Position numbers and translations under genes: made by a program. Below are positions 29,395 through 38,534 of a stretch of 64,000 nt of DNA, piece after piece. This DNA is from an uncultured Coriobacteriaceae bacterium (lineage in GTDB: Bacteria; Actinomycetota; Coriobacteriia; Coriobacteriales; Atopobiaceae), in the NCBI GenBank assembly GCA_902778135.1, contig CACYWP010000001.1, positions 124,001 through 188,000 on the forward strand. Direction: 5' to 3'. The notes beneath the pieces are model-generated. The model had not been told where the DNA came from and ran no database searches. It saw only the letters and a program-made list of their open reading frames with translations. How positions within the stretch are numbered: the stretch's first letter is position 1; every line of letters begins with the position of its first letter.

Positions 29395-31062
29395 CTACTC
29401 CTGCTCCTCCTGCATGCGCTGGAGGGTGGCCATCAGGGCGGGGATGACCTGCTTCTTGCGGCTGACGACGCCCTTCAGGACCGCGATGCCGTCCTCGGGG
29501 GTCACGTTGAATGCCTTTGCGGCGATCTCCTCGGCCGCGGCACCCCAGTACAGCATGTCGGAGGTCTGGGTCTTCACGTCGGTGAAGAGGTAGAAGACCA
29601 TCGGCAGCTCGTTGACCTTCGCACCGTCCTCGAGGTACGGGCCGACGAGGGCCTCGGCGGCCTTGCGGCTGGTCTCGGTCATGAAGGAGCCCTGGCCGAC
29701 GCCGAAGCGCACGTTGCCGCGGCTGAAGACCTTGAAGTCGGAGTTGAAGACCTCGTCGGCGGTGCGGCCGGTCAGGTCGGCACCGGCGTCGAACATCTGG
29801 TCGGCGAACTCGTCGTAGTTCTCGCCGCAGATCTCGGCAAGGCGCTTGCCCACGAAGACGTCGCGCGGGGTGCAGGTGGGGGAGCGGAAGCACAGCGTGT
29901 CGGAGAGGATGGCGCTCATCATGATGCCTGCGATGTTGGCCGGAATCTCGATGCCGTTCTCCTCGAAGATGTCGTAGATGATGGTGCAGGTGCACCCGAC
30001 CGGAACGTTGCGGAAGTAGACCGGGTTGGCGGTCTCGATGTTGGCGACGCGATGGTGGTCGACGATCTCGAGGATCTCGGCCTGCTCGCGGCCCTCGACG
30101 GACTGGCTGCGCTCGTTGTGGTCGACGAGGATGACGTGCTTCTTGCGGGGGTTCAGCAGGTCGGGCGTGCTGACGACGCCGGCGTAGCTGCCCTCCTCGT
30201 CGATGACGGGGAAGAAGCGGTGCTGCGTGCGGGCCATGACCTTCTGGGCGTCGTCGATGGAGGTGTTCACCGAGAAGCGCTCGACCTTGTCGGCAGTCAG
30301 CATCTTGGCGCGCACGGGAATCGACATGGTGATCAGGCGGGCTGCGGCATAGGTGTCATACGGCGTGGTGATGATGGAGCAGCCACGCTCCTCGGCGGCG
30401 GAGCGCACGACGCCGGAGACCTTGGCGCTGTGGCAGACGATGAGGCAGCCGGCGCCCGCCTCGACGGCGAATCTCTGGGTCTCGTAGCGGTTGGTGCACA
30501 GGACGATGTCGCCCTCCTGGATGGTGTCCTCCATCATCTCGGGGGAGGTGCCGACGATGACATGGCCGTCGGGCACGGTGCCGTCGGAGTCGCCCACGAG
30601 CATCTCGCCGCCCAGGGTGCTGACGATGTTCTTGTAGCGGGTGCGCGCCTTCGCGATGACCGTGTTGTCCAGGATGTCCATGTTGGCGTTGGCGACGTCC
30701 TTGACGGCGATGAGGCCGAGCAGGCTGTCGTTGTCATCGGTCACGCACAGGGTCGAGGTGTTCTCGTTGCGCATGAGGTTCCATGCGGTGGAGAGGCTGG
30801 TCTCGGGGTCGACGCCTGCGGCCTTGCGGTACGTGACGTCCTTGATCTGGGGAGTCAGCGTGGTGATGAGACGCGGCTCCTCGAAGCCGAAGTGCTTGAG
30901 GACGAACGCGGTCTCGCGATTGATGGTGCCCGCACGACGAGCCTCGTAGACGCTGCCACCCAGCTGGTTCTTGAGGTAGGCATAGCTGATGGCAGCGCAG
31001 ATGCTGTCGGTGTCGGGATGCTGGTGCCCGACTACGTTCACCTTGCGGATGGCTTCTGGCAT
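29395..31062 (-). CDS. Manganese-dependent inorganic pyrophosphatase with CBS and DRTGG domains
   Basis: Family II pyrophosphatase (DHH phosphoesterase superfamily) hydrolysing PPi; nucleotide-regulated type. The N-terminal metal site is GHQHPDTDSI (residues 12-21). Two CBS modules (about 75-125 and 250-300) flank a DRTGG-like region (about 135-240), which in relatives bind AMP/ADP (inhibitory) or ATP/ApnA (activating). Then LVDHNERSQ and IVDHHRV complete the DHH core, and the C-terminal DHHA2 domain has SRKKQVIP. 555 residues compares with about 310 for the simple form. ATG at 31062 has AAGGAG seven bases upstream. Monocistronic. Confidence 0.93.
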   Translation of the reverse strand: MPEAIRKVNVVGHQHPDTDSICAAISYAYLKNQLGGSVYEARRAGTINRETAFVLKHFGFEEPRLITTLTPQIKDVTYRKAAGVDPETSLSTAWNLMRNENTSTLCVTDDNDSLLGLIAVKDVANANMDILDNTVIAKARTRYKNIVSTLGGEMLVGDSDGTVPDGHVIVGTSPEMMEDTIQEGDIVLCTNRYETQRFAVEAGAGCLIVCHSAKVSGVVRSAAEERGCSIITTPYDTYAAARLITMSIPVRAKMLTADKVERFSVNTSIDDAQKVMARTQHRFFPVIDEEGSYAGVVSTPDLLNPRKKHVILVDHNERSQSVEGREQAEILEIVDHHRVANIETANPVYFRNVPVGCTCTIIYDIFEENGIEIPANIAGIMMSAILSDTLCFRSPTCTPRDVFVGKRLAEICGENYDEFADQMFDAGADLTGRTADEVFNSDFKVFSRGNVRFGVGQGSFMTETSRKAAEALVGPYLEDGAKVNELPMVFYLFTDVKTQTSDMLYWGAAAEEIAAKAFNVTPEDGIAVLKGVVSRKKQVIPALMATLQRMQEEQE

Positions 31063-31296
31063 GGTTGCTCCTTGCAGTCAGTGACGAGGGGAGAGGTTCC
31101 TCGCCGTCTTCGAGGCATGCCGAAGGCACGCCCACAGGCTTGATACGTATCCGCATTTTGCCACCGAGTCGGAGGTGGCCCCGCAGCTGGTGGGCCCATG
31201 GTTCGGTGATTGGTGCCTATGGGAGGGTTGACGTGAGCGAACTCTCCGTCAAAGGCGCGCGCGAACCCGGCACATGCGTCACGGGCACATACGGAA

Positions 31297-31326
31297 GCAG
31301 GCCACGGGCGTGGACCCGTGGCCTGC
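31297..31326 (-). terminator. Hairpin downstream of tRNA-Arg
   Basis: Perfect 12-bp arms GCAGGCCACGGG (31297-31308) and CCCGTGGCCTGC (31315-31326) begin about 9 bases past the tRNA 3' end on the minus strand. The following TTCCGTAT is only mildly T-rich. Confidence 0.6.
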
Positions 31327-31334
31327 GAGCGTGC

Positions 31335-31411
31335 TGGTGCCCTCTACAGGATTCGAACCTGCGACCTTTTGCTCCGGAGGCAAACGCTCTGATCCACTGA
31401 GCTAAGAGGGC
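31335..31411 (-). tRNA. tRNA-Arg (anticodon CCG)
   Basis: On the minus strand the acceptor stem GCCCTCT/AGAGGGC, D stem GCTC/GAGC, anticodon stem TTTGC/GCAAA with loop CTCCGGA, and T arm GCAGG-TTCGAAT-CCTGT all pair perfectly. The anticodon CCG reads CGG arginine codons. Discriminator A is followed by an encoded CCA. A TATAAT element at 31431-31426 sits about 15 bases upstream. Confidence 0.96.
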
Positions 31412-31425
31412 GTGTGTAGAAAGCC

Positions 31426-31431
31426 ATTATA
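31426..31431 (-). promoter_or_regulatory. -10 element of the tRNA-Arg promoter
   Basis: Exact TATAAT on the minus strand, with the mature 5' end 14 bases downstream. The -35 region is not obvious. Confidence 0.6.
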
Positions 31432-31510
31432 GCCACATTCTCGCGGCGATGGGCGAAGGCGGGGCAAAGTTGCGATATTGCCACACGATGCAGGCACTGG
31501 CTGCTTCGCG

Positions 31511-31516
31511 TACAAT
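31511..31516 (+). promoter_or_regulatory. Candidate -10 element for the P-type ATPase gene
   Basis: TACAAT, 50 bp before the ATG. The -35 match is poor. A small hairpin (CCGCTTGAGGCGG) lies in the leader. Confidence 0.35.
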
Positions 31517-31566
31517 AGGAGAACATGCCGCTTGAGGCGGATGGGGTGAGGGACCGGAGGTAGTGC

Positions 31567-33972
31567 ATGAGCGAGACCCAGGGGCAGGGCGCGGGGAGTG
31601 TGGCCGACGCACTTGAGGGCCTGTCCGACGAGGAGGTCGCGGCTCGCGTCCAGGCGGGCCTGGTCAACGCGGACGCCGAGGTCAAGACCAAGTCGGTCTC
31701 GCAGATCGTACGCGAGCACACCATGACGTTCTTCAATGCGGTCAACCTTGGCCTGGCACTGCTGGTCATGATCACCGGCCAGTACCGCAACATGCTCTTC
31801 ATGGGGGTCGTCCTCTCCAACCTGCTCATCGGCATCGTGCAGGAGCTGCGCGCGAAGCGCATGGTCGACCGCCTGACGATCATCACGGCGTCCGACGTCC
31901 GCGTCATCCGCGGGGGGCAGGAGCGTTCCATCCCCGTCGAGCAGGTGGTGGCCGATGACCTGGTCATCGTCTCGCATGGCGACCAGGTGCCCGCGGACGG
32001 CGTCGTGGTGCGTGGCTCGGCGTCCATGAACGAGAGCCTGCTCACCGGCGAGTCCGACGCCATCCCCAAGGTCATCGACGACGAGGTCCTGTCGGGCTCG
32101 TTCGTCGACTCGGGTTCGCTGGTGTTTCGCGCCACCAACGTCGGCGTCGACAGCTACGCGTCGCGCATCAACGACGAGGCCAAGTTCGTCAAGCCGATCA
32201 CCTCGGAGATCCGCGACACCCTGAACTGGATCATCCGGATGGCCACCCTGACCCTGGTGCCCATCGGCGCCGCCCTCTTCCTGCGCAGCGTCCTGTCCGA
32301 TTCCATGGACACCAACTCCGCCATCCTGACGACGGTCGCTGCCGTCGTGGGCATGATCCCCCAGGGACTGGTGCTGCTCACCTCGTCGGTGCTGGCCATC
32401 GCGACGACGCGCCTGGGCATGCGCCAGGTGCTGGTCCAGCAGGCCTATTGCGTCGAGACCCTCGCGCGCGTCGACGTGCTCTGCCTAGACAAGACCGGAA
32501 CCATCACGACCGGGCAGATGGAGGTGGCCGAGGTCAGGCCCTGGCGTGGCGTCACCGCTGACGAGGCCAGGCGAGCCGTGGTCACCGTGGCCAAGGCCAA
32601 TGCGGCGGACGCCAACGAGACCTCGCGCGCCATCCTCGCCTATGGCGAGGCCGAGGGGGTCGAGGCGCTCGACTGCGTGCGCTCGGTCCCGTTCTCCTCC
32701 GCGACCAAGCTCTCGGGCTGCCTCACCGCCGACGGCCAGGCACTGGTCCTCGGCGCCGCCCAGTTCGTCCTCGGGCCGCTCTTCTCCACCTACGAGGGGG
32801 AGGTTCGCTCCTTCGACCACCTGCAGCGCGTGCTCGTGGTCGCCGAGGCGGACGGCTTCACCGACGAGGGCGTCCCGACGGGCCGCCCCCGCGTCCTGGG
32901 CTTCGTGGGCATACGCGACCAGATCCGCGACACGGCGGCCCAGACGATGGCCTACTTCGTCGAGCAGGGCGTCGGCCTGCGCGTCATCTCGGGCGACGAC
33001 CCGATGACGGTGTCCGCCATCGCCGAGGCTGTGGGGGTCCCCGATGCCAACAAATGGGTCGACGCCACCTTCCTGGAGAGCATGGAGGAGATCGAGGAGG
33101 CGGTCAGGTCGCGGCGCGTGTTCGGGCGCGTCACCCCGACCATCAAGCGCGAGCTCATCCGCTGCCTGCGTGCCGAGGGCCACACGGTGGCCATGACCGG
33201 CGATGGCGTCAACGACATCCTGGCGCTGAAGGAGGCGAACTGCTCGGTGGCCATGGCGTCCGGCTCGGCCGCCGCGCGCAACGTCGCCGACATCGTGCTG
33301 GCGGACAGCGACTTCTCCCACATGCCCGAGGTCGTCTCGGAGGGCCGCCGCTCGATCAACAACCTCCAGCGCTCCGCGGCGCTCTTCCTCATGAAGACCG
33401 TCTACGCCGCCGCGCTGGCGCTGGTGTGCGTCTTCATGCCGCCCTTCCCCCTGCTGCCCATACAGATGTCGCTGGTCTCCACCGCCATCATCGGCGTGCC
33501 GTCCTTCGCGCTGGCGCTCGAGCCCAACCGCGAGCTGGTGCGGGGGCGCTTCCTGACCAACGTCCTGGCGAGGTCGTTCCCCGCCTCCGCCGCCATCGCC
33601 GGCGGCCTGTTCGCCATGCTGGTGGTGCAACGCGGCCTGGGTGGGGGCTTCGAGGAGGTTTCCACCTGCTGCATGTTGCTGACGGCGGCCGTCGGCATCA
33701 TGCTCATCTACCGCATAGCCCAGCCGCTCAACGCGCTGCGCATCGCGCTCTTGGCCTTCTGCCTCGCCTACGTGGTGCTGGGCTGTACGCTGTTCACGGA
33801 GTTCTTCGGCGTCGTGCGCCTGGCCATGGTCCCCGCGCTCTGCTGCGCGGCCATCATCCTGGCGTCGGTGCTGGGCTTCAACTGGCTCTACGACTATTCG
33901 ACAACCAAGGCGCAGCCGTTCTGGGATGCGCTGCGCACGCCGGGGGTGCGTGCGCCGAAAGAGAGGGAGTAA
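31567..33972 (+). CDS. P-type cation-translocating ATPase
   Basis: ATP-driven membrane cation transporter. The phosphorylation motif CLDKTGTIT has Asp308. The actuator loop has NESLLTGESD, and the hinge has MTGDGVNDILALKEANCSVAM. About ten hydrophobic helices are visible: two near residues 55-85, two around 215-265 ending in IPQGLVLL, and six in the C-terminal third. There is no N-terminal heavy-metal-binding domain. Size (801 residues) and layout resemble mycobacterial CtpE, reported as a calcium transporter, but the cation is inferred. GGAGG precedes the ATG at 31567. The stop codon is 4 bp before acnA. Confidence 0.85.
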   Translation: MSETQGQGAGSVADALEGLSDEEVAARVQAGLVNADAEVKTKSVSQIVREHTMTFFNAVNLGLALLVMITGQYRNMLFMGVVLSNLLIGIVQELRAKRMVDRLTIITASDVRVIRGGQERSIPVEQVVADDLVIVSHGDQVPADGVVVRGSASMNESLLTGESDAIPKVIDDEVLSGSFVDSGSLVFRATNVGVDSYASRINDEAKFVKPITSEIRDTLNWIIRMATLTLVPIGAALFLRSVLSDSMDTNSAILTTVAAVVGMIPQGLVLLTSSVLAIATTRLGMRQVLVQQAYCVETLARVDVLCLDKTGTITTGQMEVAEVRPWRGVTADEARRAVVTVAKANAADANETSRAILAYGEAEGVEALDCVRSVPFSSATKLSGCLTADGQALVLGAAQFVLGPLFSTYEGEVRSFDHLQRVLVVAEADGFTDEGVPTGRPRVLGFVGIRDQIRDTAAQTMAYFVEQGVGLRVISGDDPMTVSAIAEAVGVPDANKWVDATFLESMEEIEEAVRSRRVFGRVTPTIKRELIRCLRAEGHTVAMTGDGVNDILALKEANCSVAMASGSAAARNVADIVLADSDFSHMPEVVSEGRRSINNLQRSAALFLMKTVYAAALALVCVFMPPFPLLPIQMSLVSTAIIGVPSFALALEPNRELVRGRFLTNVLARSFPASAAIAGGLFAMLVVQRGLGGGFEEVSTCCMLLTAAVGIMLIYRIAQPLNALRIALLAFCLAYVVLGCTLFTEFFGVVRLAMVPALCCAAIILASVLGFNWLYDYSTTKAQPFWDALRTPGVRAPKERE

Positions 33973-33976
33973 GCAC

Positions 33977-36667
33977 ATGGCAACCATTCAGGACAGGGCG
34001 GCCTTCGCCTCGGCGGTTCGGGCCGCGCGCGTTCCCAGGCTGCTGGCGGAGGGCGCCGTCGAGCGCCTGGTCTATGACGTCTCCGGCATCCCGGGTGCCG
34101 ACAGGCTGCCCCGTGCCCTGGTGATCCTGCTGGAGAACTGCGTGCGTCGCGCTGCCACGGACGAGGATGCCGTCACGCTGGCGCAGCGCATCGTCGAGGC
34201 GGGCCTCGCCGGGGGACAGGGCGACGAGATCGAGTTCATGCCCGCCCGCGTCCTGTTCCAGGACTTCACGGGCGTGCCGGTGTTCGTGGACTTCGCCGCC
34301 ATGCGCGACGCGATGGTCGCCCGCGGCGGCGACCCCGCCCTGGTCAACCCCCAGATTCCCTGCACGCTCATCGTCGACCACTCGGTCATCGCCGACGAGG
34401 CAGGCTGTTCCTGCGCCGCCTCCCGCAACGAGGAGACCGAGGTCAGGCGCAACCGCGAGCGCTTCGCCTTCCTCAAGTGGGCCTCCAAGTCCTTCCAGAA
34501 CGTCGAGATCGTGCCGCCTGGTGGTGGTATCTGCCACCAGCTGAACATCGAGCGCTTCTGCCGCGTCGTGACCACCGACGCCCTGGCGCACGGCGACGAG
34601 GTGGCCTGCTTCGACACGCTGGTCGGCACCGACTCGCACACCCCCACGGCCAACGGGCTGGGCGTCCTCGGCTGGGGCGTGGGCGGCATCGAGGCCGAGG
34701 CCGCTGCGCTGGGACAGCCCATCTCGATGTTGGTGCCGCCCGTCGTCGAGCTGCGCCTGACCGGTGCATTGAGCGATGGCATCTCGGGCATGGACCTGGC
34801 GCTGACCGTCGCCCGTCTGCTGCGCGAGGCGGGCGTCGTGGGTACGCTCGTCGAGGTCACCGGGGAAGGCGTCGCGTCCCTGTCGGCGACTCAGCGCGCC
34901 TGCGTCTCCAACATGACGCCCGAGTACGGCGCGACGACCACGCTGTTCCCGGTGGACCAGTGCGCGCTCGACTACCTCGACCTGACCGGCCGTGACGCGG
35001 CCGAGATCGCCTTCGCCCGCACCTACCTCGAGGCGCAGGGCGTCTTCGGCCAGGGTGGCGACCGCGTCTACGCACGCACCATCGAGCTCGACCTCTCCGA
35101 GGTCAAGACCTGCCTCGCCGGCCCGTCCCGTCCGCACAACTACGTCCTGCCCTCCGGCCTCTCGGAGCGCTTCCGCGCCGCTGCCGCCGAGCACGGCCAT
35201 GCCGACCTCTCCGAGACGCGCGACGTCACGATCGGTGGCGAGACCTTCCAGCTGGGCCATGGCACGCTGGCCATCGCCGCCATCACCTCCTGCACGACGG
35301 CCACCGATCCCGCGATGATGGTCGCCTGCGGCCTCCTGGCCAAGAAGGCCGTCGACCGCGGCCTGTCGACCAAGCCCTGGATCAAGCGCATATTCGCTCC
35401 CGGCAGCCATGCCACCGAGCTCCTGCTCCAGCGCGCCGGCCTGACCGATGCCCTCTTCCAGCTGGGCTTCTACACCTGTGGCTACGGCTGCATGAGCTGC
35501 ATCGGCAACTCCGGCGAGATCGTCGCGGCGCTGAAGGACCATGCGGGCGACCTGGAGCTGACCAGCGTCCTGTCGGGCAACCGCAACTTCGACGGTCGCA
35601 TCTCGCCCGACGTCGCCCAGAACTTCCTGTGCCAGCCCGCCCTGGTCGTCGCCTACGCCCTCGTCGGCACGATGGATGTCGACCTGTCGGTGGAGCCGGT
35701 GGGCGTCGGGGCAGACGGGGCACCGGTCATGCTGGCCGACCTGCTGCCGACGACCGCCGAGATCGACGCCGTCCTCGACGAGGTGCTGACCAAGGACCTG
35801 TTCGCCGAGGGTGCGCGTGGCCTGTTCGACGGCTCCTCGGCATGGCAGTCCATCGAGTCGCGCGACAGCGCCACCTTCGATTGGGACGAGGACTCCACCT
35901 ACATCCGCCGCGCGCCCTACTTCGACCTCGCACGCCCCCAGGACGTCGTCACGGTCCAGGGCGCCCGCGCCCTTGCCTTCCTCGGCGACTTCGTCACCAC
36001 CGACCACATCTCCCCAGCGGGGTCGATTGCCGCGGACTCCCCGGCGGCCCGCTACCTGGGCGAGCATGGGGTCGCGCGCGAGGACTTCAACACCTACGGC
36101 GCCCGCCGCGGCAACCACGAGGTCATGATGCGTGGCACCTTCGCCAACGTGAAGCTGCAGAACATGCTGGCGGACGGACGAAACGGCGGGTGGACGCGCC
36201 AGCTGCCCGACGGGGCCATCCTGCCCATCTACGATGCGGCGATGGCCTATGGCCAGGCTGGCGTGCCGCTGGTCGTCGTCGCGGGCAAGCTGTACGGGTC
36301 GGGCTCCAGCCGCGACTGGGCCGGCAAGGGTCCCGCCCTGCTGGGCGTCCAGGCCGTCATCGCCGAGAGCTTCGAGCGCATCCATCGCTCCAACCTCGTG
36401 CAGATGGGTGTGGTGCCCCTGCAGCTGCCCGAGGGCGTCACGGCCTCCTCGCTGGGCTTGGATGGCACCGAGACCTATGACATCGCGCCCATCGACGTGA
36501 CCGCGGGCCTGCCCGCATCGCGCGAGGTCACGGTCCGTGCGACCAAGGCAGACGGCTCGTCGATGGACTTCACGTGTGTGGTGCGCGTGGACACCCCGAT
36601 GGAGGGGGCGTTCCTGGCCTCAGGCGGTATCCTTCCCTACGTACTCGATCAGCTGGCGGCAGAGTAG
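33977..36667 (+). CDS. acnA: Aconitate hydratase (AcnA type)
   Basis: Interconverts citrate and isocitrate through a [4Fe-4S] cluster. The cluster cysteines are Cys439 (ITSCTTATDP), Cys505 and Cys508 (GCMSCIGNSG). The N-terminal region has LIVDHSV, the middle VGTDSHTPTANGLGVLGWGVGGIEAEA, and the C-terminal swivel domain GSGSSRDWAGKGP. 896 residues fits AcnA/IRP-type aconitases. The ATG at 33977 has GAGAGGGAG upstream, lying in the end of the ATPase gene, so the two are probably co-transcribed. No other TCA-cycle gene is in the window. Confidence 0.95.
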   Translation: MATIQDRAAFASAVRAARVPRLLAEGAVERLVYDVSGIPGADRLPRALVILLENCVRRAATDEDAVTLAQRIVEAGLAGGQGDEIEFMPARVLFQDFTGVPVFVDFAAMRDAMVARGGDPALVNPQIPCTLIVDHSVIADEAGCSCAASRNEETEVRRNRERFAFLKWASKSFQNVEIVPPGGGICHQLNIERFCRVVTTDALAHGDEVACFDTLVGTDSHTPTANGLGVLGWGVGGIEAEAAALGQPISMLVPPVVELRLTGALSDGISGMDLALTVARLLREAGVVGTLVEVTGEGVASLSATQRACVSNMTPEYGATTTLFPVDQCALDYLDLTGRDAAEIAFARTYLEAQGVFGQGGDRVYARTIELDLSEVKTCLAGPSRPHNYVLPSGLSERFRAAAAEHGHADLSETRDVTIGGETFQLGHGTLAIAAITSCTTATDPAMMVACGLLAKKAVDRGLSTKPWIKRIFAPGSHATELLLQRAGLTDALFQLGFYTCGYGCMSCIGNSGEIVAALKDHAGDLELTSVLSGNRNFDGRISPDVAQNFLCQPALVVAYALVGTMDVDLSVEPVGVGADGAPVMLADLLPTTAEIDAVLDEVLTKDLFAEGARGLFDGSSAWQSIESRDSATFDWDEDSTYIRRAPYFDLARPQDVVTVQGARALAFLGDFVTTDHISPAGSIAADSPAARYLGEHGVAREDFNTYGARRGNHEVMMRGTFANVKLQNMLADGRNGGWTRQLPDGAILPIYDAAMAYGQAGVPLVVVAGKLYGSGSSRDWAGKGPALLGVQAVIAESFERIHRSNLVQMGVVPLQLPEGVTASSLGLDGTETYDIAPIDVTAGLPASREVTVRATKADGSSMDFTCVVRVDTPMEGAFLASGGILPYVLDQLAAE

Positions 36668-36676
36668 GGAGCTTGC

Positions 36677-37696
36677 GTGATCTGCCCGACGTGCGGGACC
36701 CACATACCGGACGGCTCCATGCGCTGTCCTGCATGCCATGCCAGCGTGGGCGTGACGGTTGCCATGCCCACGCTGCAGGGCAGGTGGTGTCCCAGTTGCG
36801 GCGCGGGCGTTGGTTGGACCGACGAGGTGTGTCCCAGCTGCGGCATGCCGCTGGAGCGCACCTGGGGCCAGCCCATCGACCAACAGGCCCAGAAGGCTCC
36901 CGACGGGCCGGATGACGAGCAGTCCGCCGAGGAGGCCATGGTCAGCGAGACGGACGACACGCGTGCGCTTGCGCGCATCGAGAGCGCCATCCCCGCCGAG
37001 CACGACCCCGACAGCAAGGTGGCGGTGCAGGAGCGCATGCCCCACCCCGGCCCGCTCCTGCTCGCCTCGTTCTTCTCGATCCTGTTCGTGTGCGGCCTGG
37101 CGCTGGCCATCACCCACCCCTGGAACCCCGATGCCAACAACATCAAGGCGACTGAGGAGGCCGACACCTCCATGGCGGGGTTCCCCGGCACGGTGGAGAG
37201 CCTCTCGGGCCAGGACTCCGACGAGAACGACAAGATCGACGTGGTGTCGGGTGACGATGCGACATATGCCCAGCTCGTCGAGGCATATGGCAAACTGGGG
37301 CGCTACGCCGAGCGCGCTGACGAGAACGAGGAGCTCTTCTATCAGGTGGCGTTCGGCGACGATCTCGACGAGAGGGTCAGGGGAAAGCGCGAGGCGGACA
37401 TGCTGGCCATCGACGTCAGCAACCTCATCGAGCTGCTGGGCCAGGTCGACATCACCTCGGGCACCTATGCGGGCGACGTCGAGAACCTGACGACCCTGGG
37501 CAGCTGGCTGCGCAACCGGGTGGACGCGCTGACCTCTGCCTGGACGGCCGACGTCGAGTCTGCCGACGTCGCCGCGGACCAGCAGCGCCTGCTCTCGCTG
37601 CTCGAGGCGGACTACGACGCCTCGGGCCAGAGCACCTACAAGACCCTGTTCGACGAGAGCTACGCGCAGTGGGAGCCGGTGCAGGTGCAGCAGTGA
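36677..37696 (+). CDS. Double zinc-ribbon, single-pass membrane protein of unknown function
   Basis: I do not recognise a named family for the whole protein. Two rubredoxin-like zinc ribbons stand at the N-terminus (Cys3, Cys6, Cys17, Cys20; then Cys38, Cys41, Cys52, Cys55). An acidic linker follows, then one hydrophobic helix at about residues 125-146, and about 190 residues rich in acidic amino acids with helix character. Topology would be zinc ribbons inside and the C-terminal domain outside. It begins at GTG 36677, seven bases after GGGAG, and starts only 9 bp after acnA. A TPR-type single-pass protein is nearby, and both precede the mre genes. Confidence 0.72.
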   Translation: MICPTCGTHIPDGSMRCPACHASVGVTVAMPTLQGRWCPSCGAGVGWTDEVCPSCGMPLERTWGQPIDQQAQKAPDGPDDEQSAEEAMVSETDDTRALARIESAIPAEHDPDSKVAVQERMPHPGPLLLASFFSILFVCGLALAITHPWNPDANNIKATEEADTSMAGFPGTVESLSGQDSDENDKIDVVSGDDATYAQLVEAYGKLGRYAERADENEELFYQVAFGDDLDERVRGKREADMLAIDVSNLIELLGQVDITSGTYAGDVENLTTLGSWLRNRVDALTSAWTADVESADVAADQQRLLSLLEADYDASGQSTYKTLFDESYAQWEPVQVQQ

Positions 37697-37826
37697 CGTC
37701 GTGGGCGCCTCTCGGATGGCGCGAATGGGACCGGACGCCCTCGGACCGACCGCGGGGGAGGCGACGCGCCGGGATTCCGCTCGCCCAATTGCGTCTGCCG
37801 AATATGTGAAACAAGGTCGCTGCTGC

Positions 37827-37832
37827 TAGAAT
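37827..37832 (+). promoter_or_regulatory. Candidate -10 element for the cyclophilin gene
   Basis: TAGAAT 89 bp before the cyclophilin start, in a 224-bp intergenic region that is otherwise featureless apart from a slightly AT-rich stretch at 37785-37850. No -35 consensus. Confidence 0.35.
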
Positions 37833-37920
37833 CATTTGCGTATGTATGCATTGCGGAACGACGCCGCTCGGTGGTCGTTCGGGGTTCGCGCCGGGTTCGT
37901 AGGCGCGGAGAGGGGCACCG

Positions 37921-38469
37921 ATGGGATTTCTTCCTGACATGCTGTACACGCCCACCTATCAGGTGGTCGGCGACGAGGTTGCCGTGTTTGACACGAGCAA
38001 GGGCACGATTCGCGTGCGCCTGGATGGACAGGGCGCCCCGATCCACGTGGCCAACCTCTGCGAGCTGGCCGGCAAGGGCTTCTATGACGGCCTGAAGTTC
38101 CACCGCTACGTTCCGGGCTTCGTCATCCAGGGCGGTTGCCCCAACACGCGCGACATGACTCCCGAGCAGGTCGCGGCGGGCGAGATGGGCAGCTTCGGCA
38201 TGCCCGGCACGGGTGGCCCCGGATACCGCATCCGCCAGGAGTACACCACCAATCCCAACAACAGCCACGTCGACGGGGCGCTGGCCATGGCACGCTCCCA
38301 GCAGCCCGACTCCGCCGGCTCCCAGTTCTACTTCTGCCTGGGCCCCCAGCACGGGCTCGATTCCGGCTATACCGTCTTCGGCACGACCATCGAGGGGATG
38401 GGGGTCATCTCCGAACTCCGTGCCGGAGACGTCATCAACTCGGTGCGCATCGAGCACATCGGCGCATAG
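37921..38469 (+). CDS. Cyclophilin-type peptidyl-prolyl cis-trans isomerase
   Basis: Catalyses proline isomerisation during protein folding. The cyclophilin core includes FYDGLKFHRYVPGFVIQGGCP, with the catalytic Arg in FHR, then GPGYRIRQEY, ALAMARSQQPDSAGSQFYFCLG and the closing YTVFG. It lacks a signal peptide or lipobox, so it is cytoplasmic. 182 residues, slightly longer than the minimal 160-residue domain because of about 20 N-terminal residues. ATG at 37921 is preceded by GAGAGGGG. The TPR gene follows 65 bp later. Confidence 0.92.
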   Translation: MGFLPDMLYTPTYQVVGDEVAVFDTSKGTIRVRLDGQGAPIHVANLCELAGKGFYDGLKFHRYVPGFVIQGGCPNTRDMTPEQVAAGEMGSFGMPGTGGPGYRIRQEYTTNPNNSHVDGALAMARSQQPDSAGSQFYFCLGPQHGLDSGYTVFGTTIEGMGVISELRAGDVINSVRIEHIGA

Positions 38470-38534
38470 CGGGCGGCACCAGGCACGACAATCGACCTCG
38501 AACCAAAGCAGACGAAACGAAACGGGGTGCAGCA